Made by a program: the position numbers and the translations under genes. Below, piece by piece: positions 21,701-29,021 of a stretch of DNA of 64,000 nucleotides. The stretch is taken from assembly GCA_025345505.1 (NCBI GenBank), contig JANVCC010000174.1, positions 1,400,489 through 1,464,488 of the forward strand, in the 5' to 3' direction. The number at the start of each line of letters is the position of its first letter. Position 1 is the first letter of the stretch. The notes under the pieces were generated by a model, which was not told the origin of the DNA, ran no database searches, and saw only the letters and a program-made list of their open reading frames with translations. The stretch comes from Todiramphus chloris collaris. Its lineage: Eukaryota; Chordata; Aves; Coraciiformes; Alcedinidae.

Positions 21701-24125
21701 TGGATTCTCAGGCCCCAGGCACTGTATGTCACAAATCATGCCTCTTTTTAAGAGGATGGCAGTTTCAGCATGAAGAGAAAGGGAAAAAAAATTAAAAAGA
21801 AGGAAAAAAAAGTATGTTTTAGTTGCAAGCTATGATTTCCAATTACACTCACAGTTCTGCACCTGGTGAGAAATTCTTGCCTCCAACCTTGTCTGTGCTG
21901 CATGTTGATACTGGAGATTGTGGTTTGGTTCTGGAAATAGCAAGCAGAGAAGAAAAAAATAGTTAATAGATATAATGAGGTCAAGTCCTTGATGTCAGCT
22001 TGATCCTAGGGGACGTGAGCACTAGCCAGTTCTGCTGGCCCTGTGAATGGAAATGGAAGATAGATTAGGGCTCTTTATTTACTAGGGGCATCATGTGATT
22101 TTTGAGACCCAAGGGAAGGCTGTAGAACTGGTATTTTCTCTCAGAGTCCACTGGCTAGTGATGATGAGAATTAGCCCCATTGAACATCTGTCCATCTGTC
22201 TTTCTAAGTGCACTCATCGTAATATGTAGGCTCATTACAGTGAGGGATGTTGCAGTCTCCTGGCCAAAGTCCATCCTATTTCTATAAATCCCCCCCCCCC
22301 TGCAGTTTTAATCACGCATGGGATCTTCCTTCACTTCCTGCCCGTCCTTGGCAGTGGTAGTGCATGACGAGAGCCTGGATGGCAGAGAACAGCAGACACG
22401 TGCTGGTTTTTAACATGCTTAAACTCTTGTACCAGTCCAACCCCAGTGAACTACAGTGACACCCCTCAGTCTTGGATCAGAACAAGGCAGCTCCTCTGTA
22501 TTCAAGTCTGATTTGAGGAAAAGAGGACTTGAGATTAACTCAGCAGCAGGAGAAGCTGTGAGAGCAGCAAACCAGAGAAGCAACAGCTAACATTTGGACA
22601 GTATGAGGTATACCAGAGCAGAAAGCACAGGCAAGGTGGGATATGCTGAAAATTGAGGAAACTCTGTCCAGCAGTGATGTCCAGCAGGCATCAGCAGCCC
22701 ACCATCCCAGAGTTCAGGCTTACGTAGAGCTGGAGGGGTGAGCTGCTGGAGGAGTGAGCTGTGGGGTGGGAGCTGCTGCAGCACTGAGTCCTGGCACAAT
22801 ACAGAGCTTGCCAGGACGGTTGGGAGATGGAGGGAGACCTGGCTGTCAGCAACACCGCTCTTTGCTTTTTCTCCTCAGGGAATACCATCACTATGCCAAC
22901 TGCCTCGGGGGCCAAAAAGCGTTTCTGGATTATCGAGGACATGTCCCCCTTCGGCAAGCGCCGCAAGACCGCGTCCTCGCGCAAGATGCTGGATGAAGGG
23001 ATGATGCTGGAGGGATTTCGGCGCTATGACCTCTACGAGGACTGCAAGGACTCCAGCTGCCAGTTCTCTCTCAAGGTCACCCACTACCACTGCACACGGG
23101 AGAACTGCGGCTACAAGTTCTGTGGCCGCACCCACATGTATAAGCACGCCCAGCATCACGATCGTGTCGACAACCTGGTATTGGATGATTTCAAGCGCTT
23201 CAAGTCTTCACTGAGTTGCAACTTCCCAGACTGTCAGTTCTCTGGCAACAGCACACACTTCCACTGTCTGCGTTGCGGCTTCCGCTGCACCGACAGCACC
23301 AAGGTGACAGCCCACCGTAAGCACCACGGCAAGCAGGACGTCATCAGCGCTGCTGGCTTCTGCCAGTTCAGCTCGAGCGTGGACTGCGAGGTGCCTGACT
23401 GCAAGTACAAACTCAAGTGCTCCCACTTCCATTGCACCTACCCTGGCTGCAAACACACCGTGGTGGGCATGTCGCAGATGGACTCGCACAAGCGCAAACA
23501 CGAGAAGCAGGAGCGAGGGGAGCTTCCTGCCATCTCTCCTGGCCCTGAGGGCCTTGCCCACTCCACTCTCGAGTATGACATCCAGAACTCTTCCATCAAC
23601 CTGGACAGCTCCCTCAACCTCAGCACCGACAACAACAGCTCCCTCTTCTTCCTGCAGAACGCGGCTGGTGTGGGCCTCAATGATTCCCTGGACCTCAGCA
23701 AGAAGCAGTCAGAAGTCACTGAAGGTCCATCACCGAGCAGAGCCGGGACCGCACCTCAGGAGAGGGCGGCGGGGGCGTCTGCCTCTGGTGATGTGGAGGA
23801 CGAGGATGACTCTTCCCAAGAGGATGAAGAGGATGATGAGGAGATGAATGAAGAAGAGGAGGATGATGAAGAGGAGGATGATGATGATGACGATGAGGAG
23901 GATGATGAAGAGGAAGACTTGAACACAGATTCTGAAGAATCCCTGCCTGACCCTGAGGGCCTGGCCACGAAAGAAGATGGAGAACCAGAGGAGGCTGCTT
24001 CTTCCACAGACCATGGCGATGCTTCCAGGCCACAGGGCGAGCCGGTCCCTGCTCCAGCCCCAGCTTCTGCTCCAGCTCCAGCTGCTGCCCCAGCCTCTAC
24101 CGTTACTCCAGCAGCTTCCCCTTAA
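1..24125 (+). CDS. CASZ1: CASZ1, castor zinc-finger transcription factor (3' part of gene, exons joined)
   Basis: This is the coding span from the window edge to the stop at 24123-24125. The confident exons are 1-739, 2536-2677, 3842-3905, 6436-6596, 9517-9639, 10989-11324, 12270-12468, 13007-13178, 15955-16103, 17565-17799 and 22879-24125. They total 3,567 bases, exactly 1,189 codons, and every junction keeps frame with GT-AG ends. The protein is a nuclear DNA-binding factor of the castor family, known from fly neuroblasts and from vertebrate heart, vessel, retina and neural development. Eight castor modules are visible, each with the plan C-x4-C, a spacer, [F/Y]HC-x(2,4)-C-x12-H-x3-H. Human CASZ1 has about 1,759 residues and eleven fingers, so roughly 570 residues and three fingers lie upstream of base 1. 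Identification rests on near-identical zinc-finger and linker segments as I recall them from human CASZ1, and on the PEX14 neighbour. Confidence 0.97.
740..2535 (+). other. CASZ1: CASZ1 intron with a CpG-rich island and possible conserved noncoding DNA
   Basis: No coding exon is seen. Short open frames between 758 and 1673 overlap on both strands and have no splice logic or recognisable domain. A pyrimidine-rich stretch (about 1855-1945) leads into a CpG-dense block (about 1940-2110). AT-rich, low-repeat sequence follows (about 2140-2400) and looks conserved in style. Confidence 0.8.
1940..2110. promoter_or_regulatory. Intronic CpG-rich block with RFX-type X-box and inverted CCAAT boxes
   Basis: CpG density is far above the flanks. 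Seen directly are an X-box-like 14-mer at 2073-2086 (GTCGCTACGGCAAC, close to the RFX consensus GTNRCC-N2-RGYAAC) and ATTGG (inverted CCAAT) at 2000-2004 and 2093-2097. The combination is typical of a CpG-island promoter or enhancer. A TATA box is not obvious. Function as an internal promoter is inference. Confidence 0.4.
2536..2677 (+). CDS. CASZ1: CASZ1 exon: linker with VKQEP motif
   Basis: The acceptor is GAGCAG|GGAATG and the donor CATGG|GTGAGA. The 142 bases enter in phase 1 and leave in phase 2. The product reads [20 protein letters not shown], then a Ser-rich piece ending LDLSVKDHG. The V-K-Q-E-P pentamer fits the psi-K-x-E SUMO-acceptor consensus, and LDLSVK resembles a short hydrophobic corepressor-type motif. 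Both functional readings are inference. The exon matches the linker between fingers 4 and 5 of CASZ1 and has no finger of its own. Confidence 0.92.
2678..3841 (+). other. CASZ1: CASZ1 intron, nothing further recognised
   Basis: This is unique-looking sequence of moderate GC content. I saw no exon-like, RNA-like or repeat-like segment. The open frames in it are short and unsupported. Confidence 0.8.
3842..3905 (+). CDS. CASZ1: CASZ1 short exon: [21 protein letters not shown] linker
   Basis: This is a 64-base exon with acceptor TTCCAG|TAATG and donor ATAAG|GTAAG. One base completes the Gly codon split by the previous intron, and 21 codons follow, rich in Asn and Ser. It matches a conserved linker segment of CASZ1 as I recall it. 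It is too small to find by open-frame length, but phase, splice sites and similarity agree. Confidence 0.92.
3906..6435 (+). other. CASZ1: CASZ1 intron, AT-rich, with T-runs
   Basis: AT-rich sequence with a T-run at about 4182-4199, a (TC)n-like stretch at about 4233-4248 and a short G-run near 5570. The segment 4010-4140 is low in repeats and carries several TAAT cores (for example near 4089-4100), which suggests conserved noncoding DNA. No exon was found. Confidence 0.75.
6436..6596 (+). CDS. CASZ1: CASZ1 exon: SLGNLLNIK to EPWKMYLRR segment before finger 5
   Basis: The acceptor is TTGCAG|ATGTCC and the donor GCGCCG|GTAAGG. It is 161 bases, entering in phase 0 and leaving with two bases of an Arg codon. 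The product has [14 protein letters not shown], then [20 protein letters not shown], a highly conserved, probably helical stretch directly ahead of finger 5. The exon begins with an ATG codon at the splice junction; this is an internal Met, not evidence of a start. Confidence 0.95.
6597..9516 (+). other. CASZ1: CASZ1 intron hosting a decayed CR1-type LINE
   Basis: A degenerate CA-rich stretch lies at about 7125-7212. From roughly 7,850 to 8,900 the minus strand encodes broken pieces of a CR1-family reverse transcriptase (separate entry). A 14-bp perfect palindrome of ATACGT type is at 7793-7806. No other exon is seen. Confidence 0.75.
7850..8900 (-). mobile_element. Decayed CR1-family LINE, reverse-transcriptase region, antisense in CASZ1 intron
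   Basis: Translating the minus strand in shifting frames gives pieces that line up in order with CR1 reverse transcriptase. [18 protein letters not shown] lies at about 8310-8370, followed by a VKRSDTALW piece that corresponds to the family's FSKAFDT motif. [19 protein letters not shown] comes next, then [13 protein letters not shown] at 7992-8033. The last piece is the catalytic box, normally FADDT; here the first Asp has become Glu. Stops and frame changes are frequent, so the copy is dead. Sequence from about 8,500 to 8,900 still resembles the upstream part of the same element, but weakly. Edges are approximate and no target-site duplication was identified. High divergence suggests an old insertion. 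Confidence 0.75.
9517..9639 (+). CDS. CASZ1: CASZ1 exon: zinc-finger module 5 (last His encoded in next exon)
   Basis: The acceptor is GGCCAG|GTTTGG and the donor GCCAA|GTAAGT. It is 123 bases, phase 2 in and phase 2 out. The product [20 protein letters not shown] leads into [20 protein letters not shown]. The module has C-x3-C, HC-x4-C, C-x12-H and then H-x3-H. The second His of H-A-N-F-H is read only after splicing to 10989. The intron therefore cuts the finger just before its last ligand, and the Asn codon is split across the junction. Confidence 0.96.
9640..10988 (+). other. CASZ1: CASZ1 intron, nothing further recognised
   Basis: No exon, repeat family or RNA gene was recognised. A normal polypyrimidine tract precedes the acceptor at 10988. 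Confidence 0.8.
10989..11324 (+). CDS. CASZ1: CASZ1 exon: end of finger 5 and Ser/Thr/Pro-rich linker; isoform switch point
   Basis: The acceptor is TTTCAG|TTTCCAC and the donor GAGAA|GTAAGT. It is 336 bases. The first codons (FHFRTEGGT) supply the last His of finger 5. About 100 codons of Ser/Thr/Pro/Ala linker follow, ending [10 protein letters not shown]. The exon leaves in phase 2 (AA), and splicing to 12270 makes an Asn codon. If the donor is not used, the reading is Glu-Lys-TAA, with the stop at 11326-11328 inside the 5' splice site. This would be the C-terminus of the five-finger isoform (CASZ1b in mammals). Confidence 0.95.
11325..12269 (+). other. CASZ1: CASZ1 intron, or short-isoform 3' UTR in its first ~220 bases
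   Basis: Read-through of the donor puts TAA at 11326-11328. A candidate poly(A) signal follows at 11523-11528. The rest of the interval shows no exon. The plus-strand frame at 12014-12229 lacks splice support. Confidence 0.7.
11523..11528 (+). terminator. CASZ1: Candidate intronic poly(A) signal for short CASZ1 isoform
   Basis: ATTAAA, the commonest variant signal, is followed within 10-45 bases by a GT-rich stretch (about 11536-11570) suited to cleavage-factor binding. It lies about 195 bases after the TAA created by retaining the intron. Use is inferred; I have no transcript evidence. Confidence 0.5.
12270..12468 (+). CDS. CASZ1: CASZ1 exon: zinc-finger module 6 and start of module 7
   Basis: The acceptor is ATTCCAG|CGATCC and the donor AACCAG|GTAAGA. 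It is 199 bases, phase 2 in and phase 0 out. Module 6 is complete: C-L-A-T-D-C, then FHCLFGNC, a x12 spacer and H-C-L-D-H. The conserved linker [18 protein letters not shown] follows, and then C-L-C-P-N-Q. The first Cys of the module 7 pair (C-P-N-Q-H-C) is here and its partner is in the next exon. This exon is specific to the long isoform. Confidence 0.97.
12469..13006 (+). other. CASZ1: CASZ1 intron, nothing further recognised
   Basis: No exon, repeat or RNA gene is seen. Open frames on both strands are short and overlap each other. Confidence 0.8.
13007..13178 (+). CDS. CASZ1: CASZ1 exon: zinc-finger module 7 and start of module 8
   Basis: The acceptor is CTCTAG|CACTG and the donor ACTAG|GTGAGT. 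It is 172 bases, phase 0 in and phase 1 out. The product starts [17 protein letters not shown] and continues through a x12 spacer to H-V-K-K-H, giving a complete module once the preceding Cys is added. A basic linker [18 protein letters not shown] follows. The exon ends C-G-R-L, with the first Cys of the module 8 pair (C-G-R-L-G-C) split from its partner by the intron. Confidence 0.97.
13179..15954 (+). other. CASZ1: CASZ1 intron with TG/CA-rich low-complexity DNA and an open 3' end
   Basis: From about 14,740 to 15,130 the sequence is TG- and TA-rich, with a 16-bp perfect palindrome at 14946-14961. Immediately before the 15955 exon, the exon's own frame stays open back to 15708, about 82 codons (see findings). 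No confident additional exon is called. Confidence 0.7.
15955..16103 (+). CDS. CASZ1: CASZ1 exon: zinc-finger module 8
   Basis: The acceptor is GTCTGCAG|GTTGC and the donor ACTCAG|GTGACT. It is 149 bases, phase 1 in and phase 0 out. It encodes [18 protein letters not shown], then [12 protein letters not shown] and H-A-R-K-H, followed by a basic stretch [13 protein letters not shown]. The module is very close to human CASZ1 as I recall it. Its leading Cys is in the previous exon, so modules 7 and 8 both have an intron inside the leading C-x4-C pair. Confidence 0.97.
16104..17564 (+). other. CASZ1: CASZ1 intron with a 59-bp tandem repeat
   Basis: No exon was found. Near the 3' end are 2.4 copies of a 59-bp unit (17251-17390, separate entry). 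The remainder looks unique. Confidence 0.8.
17251..17390. repeat. 59-bp tandem repeat, about 2.4 copies
   Basis: Units begin with GCCAAG[A/T]TTAA at 17251, 17310 and 17369, an exact 59-base period. The first two units share the start, a CATCA...A/TTCACA block and an ACCGGG block, but differ at many positions. The array is therefore old or fast-evolving. It lies in a CASZ1 intron about 175 bases before an exon. Confidence 0.85.
17565..17799 (+). CDS. CASZ1: CASZ1 exon: linker with [17 protein letters not shown] motif
   Basis: The acceptor is TGCTGCAG|GTTATT and the donor TCAGCAG|GTAAGA. It is 235 bases, phase 0 in and phase 1 out. It encodes a Pro/Ser-rich run, then [18 protein letters not shown] and [18 protein letters not shown]. 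This acidic, Ser-rich block is conserved in CASZ1 and has no finger. It looks disordered, with several Ser-Pro sites. Confidence 0.95.
17800..22878 (+). other. CASZ1: CASZ1 last intron (about 5 kb) containing one candidate exon
   Basis: Long T-runs at about 19,085-19,155 precede a candidate exon at 19182-19475 (separate entry). No other coding segment fits. A C-run is present near 22,290. The sequence between about 19,600 and 22,800 is otherwise unremarkable. Confidence 0.75.
19182..19475 (+). CDS. CASZ1: Candidate additional CASZ1 exon, 98 in-frame codons (possibly alternative)
   Basis: The acceptor is TTCTCCAG|GCTGCC after an exceptionally strong T-rich tract, and the donor is GCAGCAG|GTAACA. 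The 294 bases enter and leave in phase 1, exactly as both neighbours need. Splicing it in or out keeps frame, and there is no stop in 98 codons. The product is Pro/Ser/Thr/Ala-rich ([18 protein letters not shown], then [20 protein letters not shown]) like other CASZ1 linkers. The published human model, as I remember it, has 21 exons and would be complete without this one. It may therefore be alternative, lineage-specific or shorter; a phase-compatible inner acceptor before TAAAAAG would give a 36-base version. Confidence 0.6.
22879..24125 (+). CDS. CASZ1: CASZ1 terminal coding exon: fingers 9-11, nuclear-localisation-like segment and acidic tail
   Basis: The acceptor is CTCCTCAG|GGAATAC; it enters in phase 1 and ends at TAA 24123-24125. 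The first part carries [20 protein letters not shown], a bipartite-like basic segment. Three complete castor modules follow at 23043-23159, 23217-23327 and 23385-23501. The middle one has C-x2-C in place of C-x4-C after FHC. Modules 9 and 10 end H-x3-H followed by HD or HG. An Asn/Ser/Leu stretch leads to an Asp/Glu run at about 23,794-23,935, then [12 protein letters not shown] and a Pro-Ala tail ending AASP. Large uninterrupted C-terminal exons are usual for this gene. Confidence 0.97.
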
Positions 24126-27049
24126 TCTCAGAGACAACAGCGGCAGTGGTTTGGTTTTGCTCTTAAACACAATTACTAAGAGGACCCCATATGAGGCAAG
24201 AACAAAGATTGGGATGGCAAGTGAAAAACAAAGGCCGTGCCACACACGCGCGAGAGAGAGGGAGGAAGGAAGGCCGGAAGGACACCCGCGCTTCTCCACA
24301 GGCCCCTAAGAGGACAGGTTGGCAGCAGGACTGGTGCTGCGTCCCTCCATTCTGCAGATCACAGAACATGGGGGCAGGAGGCAGCGAAAAAAAAAAAATA
24401 CCCTTTTCCACGGACATGAACCTTGAGGGTACCAGCTGCTTTTCCCTGCTCCCGGCACGGTGCGTGGGGCCTGTGCCCATCTGGGGACCCTTTGTTATGG
24501 GTGGGGCTCTATCCCCCCGGTTTTCTTTCTGGGTTTTATTTTTCCATGTTTTCAGTTGTACGATATTAATAATAATCTCCACTTCTTGGAGGGGGGTGGG
24601 TGGGAACAACAGGTAATGAATTTTAGAAGTATATATTTGTGTGTGTGTGTCTCTCTATATAATGTACACACACACACATATATAAAACGCAAGGAATTGG
24701 TGTCACAGAGACAACTAGCTCAGCTTTTGCCAGTGGGAAGGAGGGGTGAGGGGTGCGCGCGCTCTCTCTCCACCTCTCCCCCTTCTTTCTCCAGCATTAA
24801 ATGAATGGCATCAGATGGCAAGGGTGGGAGTGGGTATTTATTGTCACGTAAATGAGGACGCATTAATGAATGAGCAGGGGTGGGAATGGGACACTCCTCT
24901 GTTCTTCCAGATCCTTTTTACTATTAATGATAATAATTTTGAATGCTATTTATATTGTAAAACTTTCTCAGTCTACACTTTCTCTGTAGGACACCTCTCC
25001 TCATCCCTGCTGTTCTGCCTGTAGGGATTTAGCTGAAGTAACTCGGGAAGAACACAGCGGGCAGTGAAAGGGTCTGTCACACTGGAGGACTGGGGTTAGT
25101 CTCCCATCCAGTTCTATCTCATCCCAACCCCCCAGGAGCTTCCTCTCTGTTGAGGGTGAGGCGTTTTTTGTGGTGCTTCAGTATCCCCATCTCAGGAGGC
25201 TGTGAGCTGACCCTCTGTCCCACGGTGCAGCACAGGGAGCACCGTGCTCGCAGAAGAGCGTCCCAGCCATTAAAGCAGCCTGGAAAATACTTGTGCTCTC
25301 ACCCAAGCAGTCGTACCATGCCAGGTATGGCCCCGGTCCCCAAGGCCTTGTCCCTAGCCTCTCGCTGGGGCTGGGCAGGTCTGCCTTTCTGCACGGGCTG
25401 ATACGGATCTCCAGTGACTTCTGGGAGAGGGTGAGGGCACTGCTGAAGAGGGAAGCACTCAGGATCCCGCTGTGGGATGTCCTGCTCAGACTGGGGATCT
25501 CTTTTGCTCAGCACTGGGGCAGGGAGGAGGGACAGCACTGTTCACTGTAGCTGTTGGCCCAGCCATGGGTTTTGCAGCTAGAAAACATGAGGCTGCTGCA
25601 GGATGTGCAGCACAGAGAGCTCAGCGATGGGGGAGATGCTAGCTGAGGCCAGGAGGCAGTCCAGCCAAGAATTAATGCATTTCTGGGTCCATGCTGATAA
25701 ATTTTGACAAGTAGGGCTAATAGCTTGGGCACTGAGTAAGCAAATGCAACTCTGCTGTGTTGAGACCTGCCACCTCCAGAAGCTTGGGCTTTCCCCTGGT
25801 TACACGCTCTTCCCTGCTCTCCTTCCCTATCCCAGTCTGGGAACACACACTACAGGACACTGTCCCAGGCTCGGACAGGTGAGACAGTCGCTGTTTTGAC
25901 CCCAGATCCTCACTTGAGGCTGAGAGATGGCTTGTCTGCACACTCCTGGGCTCCGGAAGGACAAGCCGTATGAATTCATTCTGATACTAGTTATTTCAGT
26001 GCCAGTTTGTAAGTATACCAGCCTAGCAAAAGGTTCGTTGTGTCTGAAGTTTGTTTTTTTGTTGGGTTTTTTTTATTACTCTTTTCCAGCATCATGCAGG
26101 CACCCTCCCCCCAGCTCCATGAGCACTTCAGCTCCAAGGGATCCCATAGTTTGTTTTCTCCCTGAGCAGATAAAGGCCTCAAGAAGTTTAGGTTGCTTTT
26201 CTTTTTTTTTTTTTTTAATTATTTCCCTAAGGAACTGGTGCAGATCAGGTCTGATTTATAAACAAGCAGCTCAGCTGTGTAAATGTGGGGACAGAATGTT
26301 CAGATAATGTTTCAAAAGGAAAGGCAAAAAAAAAAAAAAAGAAGTTGTACAGTATTTTTCCTGTAAAGGTTATTACTATATATAGAACAAAAGAGAAACC
26401 ACCAACCAATGCCAGGGGGATGAGGGGGGGGTCACCTGCCTTCCGGGTAGCCCTTAGATATGGTTAATTGTGTGCAATTTTTTTTTCTCCTTTTTTTTTT
26501 TTCTTTTTTTTTAAGTTTTCCTTCAATGTAGTGTTTGTTTGTAGGGGGTGGCGAGGGAGGGGGGGCCTTGATGCTACGGTTTGAGGCTGACTTCACACTC
26601 CTAGCACTGACCGGAGCTGCACGATTCCAAATTCTAACTTGAATTTTGTAGAGATGAAACAAATGAAAACAAAAACAAATGAAATACTGTTATTACTAGT
26701 TTGTAGTTTATTTAATTCTTTGGAGTTCTTTTCCTCTATCAGCTATTTGTGTGGCTTTTATTTTTATAGGGTTTTTTTGTTTGTTTGTTTTTGTTTTGTT
26801 TGGTATATCCCCTGCCCTCAACCGTGTGTTTTCTAGCGCAACCCAATTCTTGAATATAATGAAGCTCACGTTCCTGGGGCAGAGTGAGGGAATGAGGCCC
26901 TGGAATTTCGGGGCAAAAGGATTTTACTGTAACGGCATCTGCTGCAGGTTCTGTACTTGTACATTTTTCCCCCCCCCCGTATTCAGCTACTTAGATAGTA
27001 TGGTGATGGGCTCCAAGAGCAATCCTTGGATGTAAGACGAGCCACGTCT

Positions 27050-27570
27050 CGCAGAAGGGATGTGTTGATTCTGTACCACTGGCATCAACGCGATGCGCAG
27101 CGGTGGCTTTGGCGGGAGCAGGATCGAGCTGCTGCCTTCGGTCCAGCACCCTGCCAGGCCCAGGCCAAAGCTGGGGGGGGGGGGGTTCCTGGTTTCAGAG
27201 CAAGGCGCGGGGTCCCGGGGGCCGCTTGCTGCCGTTGAGGGCAGACAGGCGGCTTCCCCGCTGTTAGGAGCTGGGAACCTGCCCCGTCACGCGGGGCTCT
27301 GACCTCTCCCCTTTCCTATCGCACTGGACTCCACTGACCGAATCGCTGCACAACAGTGGGAGGAAGCAGAAGTGTGCGGAGAAAAGAGGTGAAGGATCAA
27401 CCCGTAGCTCTGCTGCCGCCGGCCCGCCCGGGTGGGCGCTGGCTGTGACCACCGTCCCAGGAGGCAGCTTTAGCGGGTGCAGCCAGTGCCCCTGCACCGC
27501 CACCCGCGCCGCACCGGGGCCCGTTTCACGCGTCCTTCTGCGTGGCCGAGCACGCGGAAGGGCCCGTGTT
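27050..27570. other. CpG-rich block inside CASZ1 3' UTR
   Basis: GC-rich sequence with many CpG pairs, densest at about 27,410-27,560, and a run of 13 Gs at 27173-27185. It contrasts sharply with the A/U-rich UTR on both sides. The 168-codon open frame starting at 27445 has no homology I recognise and is best explained by the base composition. Confidence 0.6.
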
Positions 27571-28689
27571 TATCTATGCACACCATTCTCTCCCCCGAGG
27601 CACCCTACTGCTCCCCAGCATCTCAGCCTTTCTCCCAGACTTGTACCGCCTCTTCTCCGGGAGCTGGCACAGGGAATGAGGTTTCTTTCCCCGCAGGCTA
27701 CTGCTGAATGTGACACCAGAGCAGGGCCTGACCCCCCGGAAGGTCGGAGACCCTCGGAGGACAGTGGCCGCTCTGCCCTTCCAGACGGGGCCGCCACGCA
27801 GGCTGGCCCTGCCCCAGAGCACGTCTCGCTCGACCCTCTCCAAGCCCTGTTTCTGTCAGGCTCTTCCTATGTCTCTGTTTGCAACAACAACAACAACAAC
27901 AAGCCAAGAAAGTCGAACCCGCCTTTTGATTCTGCCATGTTAAGGCTTTAATTCAGCAAAACTCTTGACGTGCTTTCTGCACGGGCACTGGGCTCAGCCC
28001 AGGCTTAAGGGCTTTTCTGAACGAGGCCTCAACGGCTGCGACGTCCCCGGTACCGCAGTGGTTGCTCACGTTGTGCTATCATATCAGTAGGACCCTGAAC
28101 ACAATACTAGTGAGAAACGTGCTTAAAGAATGACCAGAGAAAGAGAGGGAGTCAACTGACTGAGGAGGGGGGAAGAGGAGAGAGGAAAAGGAACTATTCT
28201 GTCCAAAACAAGATAAAAACCAAACAAAATAAACCTTGAGATGGACCCTCCTGATTCTGCTACCATTCACTGCTGAAGAGCAAAAAAAAAAAAAAAATGA
28301 AATCAAATAAGAACTATTGACTAGATTGTTCATTCTAGCCACAAACTCAACTGGATTAAAGTCTGCGTGGAAGGAATTTTGTAAAGAAAAAATAAAAAAA
28401 TAAAAAAAAAAAAAAAATTTTCCAAGAAAAAAAAAAAAAAAAAACAAAAACAACTTTAAAAAACAAAAGTGAAAAAAAAAAAAGACAAAGAGGGAGGATT
28501 CTAGCCTTTTGTAATATCCATATTGCACACTAGGACTATAAGCCATTGCTAGCTCATTTTGAATTTTAAATGTGTAATTTTTTTTTGTTTGTTTTGTTGT
28601 TGGTTTTTTTTTTTTTTTTTTTTTTCGTGGGGGAGGGGGGAAAATAAATGCTTGAACCACCAATGCTCTTTTTAATGTTTTATAAATAT

Positions 28690-28797
28690 GTATGTGTATA
28701 TATATAAATATAAAAATAATATGTATGCACATATATATGTGTGTGTGTATATATCTATATGTATATACATATATATAGATATATAGATATATATATA
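28690..28797. repeat. TA/TG dinucleotide microsatellite in CASZ1 3' UTR
   Basis: Interrupted TA and GT dinucleotides fill the interval, with self-complementary ATATAT segments. In RNA it could fold back on itself. The same composition explains the long minus-strand open frames here. Confidence 0.85.
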
Positions 28798-29015
28798 GGT
28801 TTTGAGACAAAAATGCAGAAAGTGAAAAAAAAACACCCTAAACAGGATGGTGTGCTCTGATTTACTTGAATCTGGTCTCTTCAGCACCTGCGTTATTAAG
28901 AACTGAATATTTTTCCACTTGAATTTAGTGCTATTAGAAATTTAATATATGTGTTTTATTTATTTGATTTTTTTTTTTTTTTGCATGACTGATGCAAGGT
29001 TTGACATTTTCACTC

Positions 29016-29021
29016 AATAAA
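29016..29021 (+). terminator. CASZ1: Poly(A) signal AATAAA, CASZ1 long transcript
   Basis: AATAAA is followed by a short A-run (29029-29036) and then a T/G-rich downstream element (about 29,050-29,095). It is the last good plus-strand signal before the gene-free interval, and the whole arrangement is textbook. Cleavage is expected near 29,035-29,040. Confidence 0.8.

Noticed and set aside
23730..24299. 189-codon minus-strand frame opposite the last CASZ1 exon
   Set aside because: Antisense shadow of the acidic and Pro/Ala-rich coding region; stop-poor because the sense codons are GAN/GCN.
27445..27951. 168-codon plus-strand open frame in the CASZ1 3' UTR region
   Set aside because: It lies in a CpG-rich block where stop codons are rare by composition, has no recognisable domain and overlaps equally long frames on other strands.
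28079..28810. 243-codon minus-strand open frame
   Set aside because: Made of poly-Phe, poly-Lys and Ile/Tyr runs read from A/T homopolymers and the TA repeat; no protein-like complexity.
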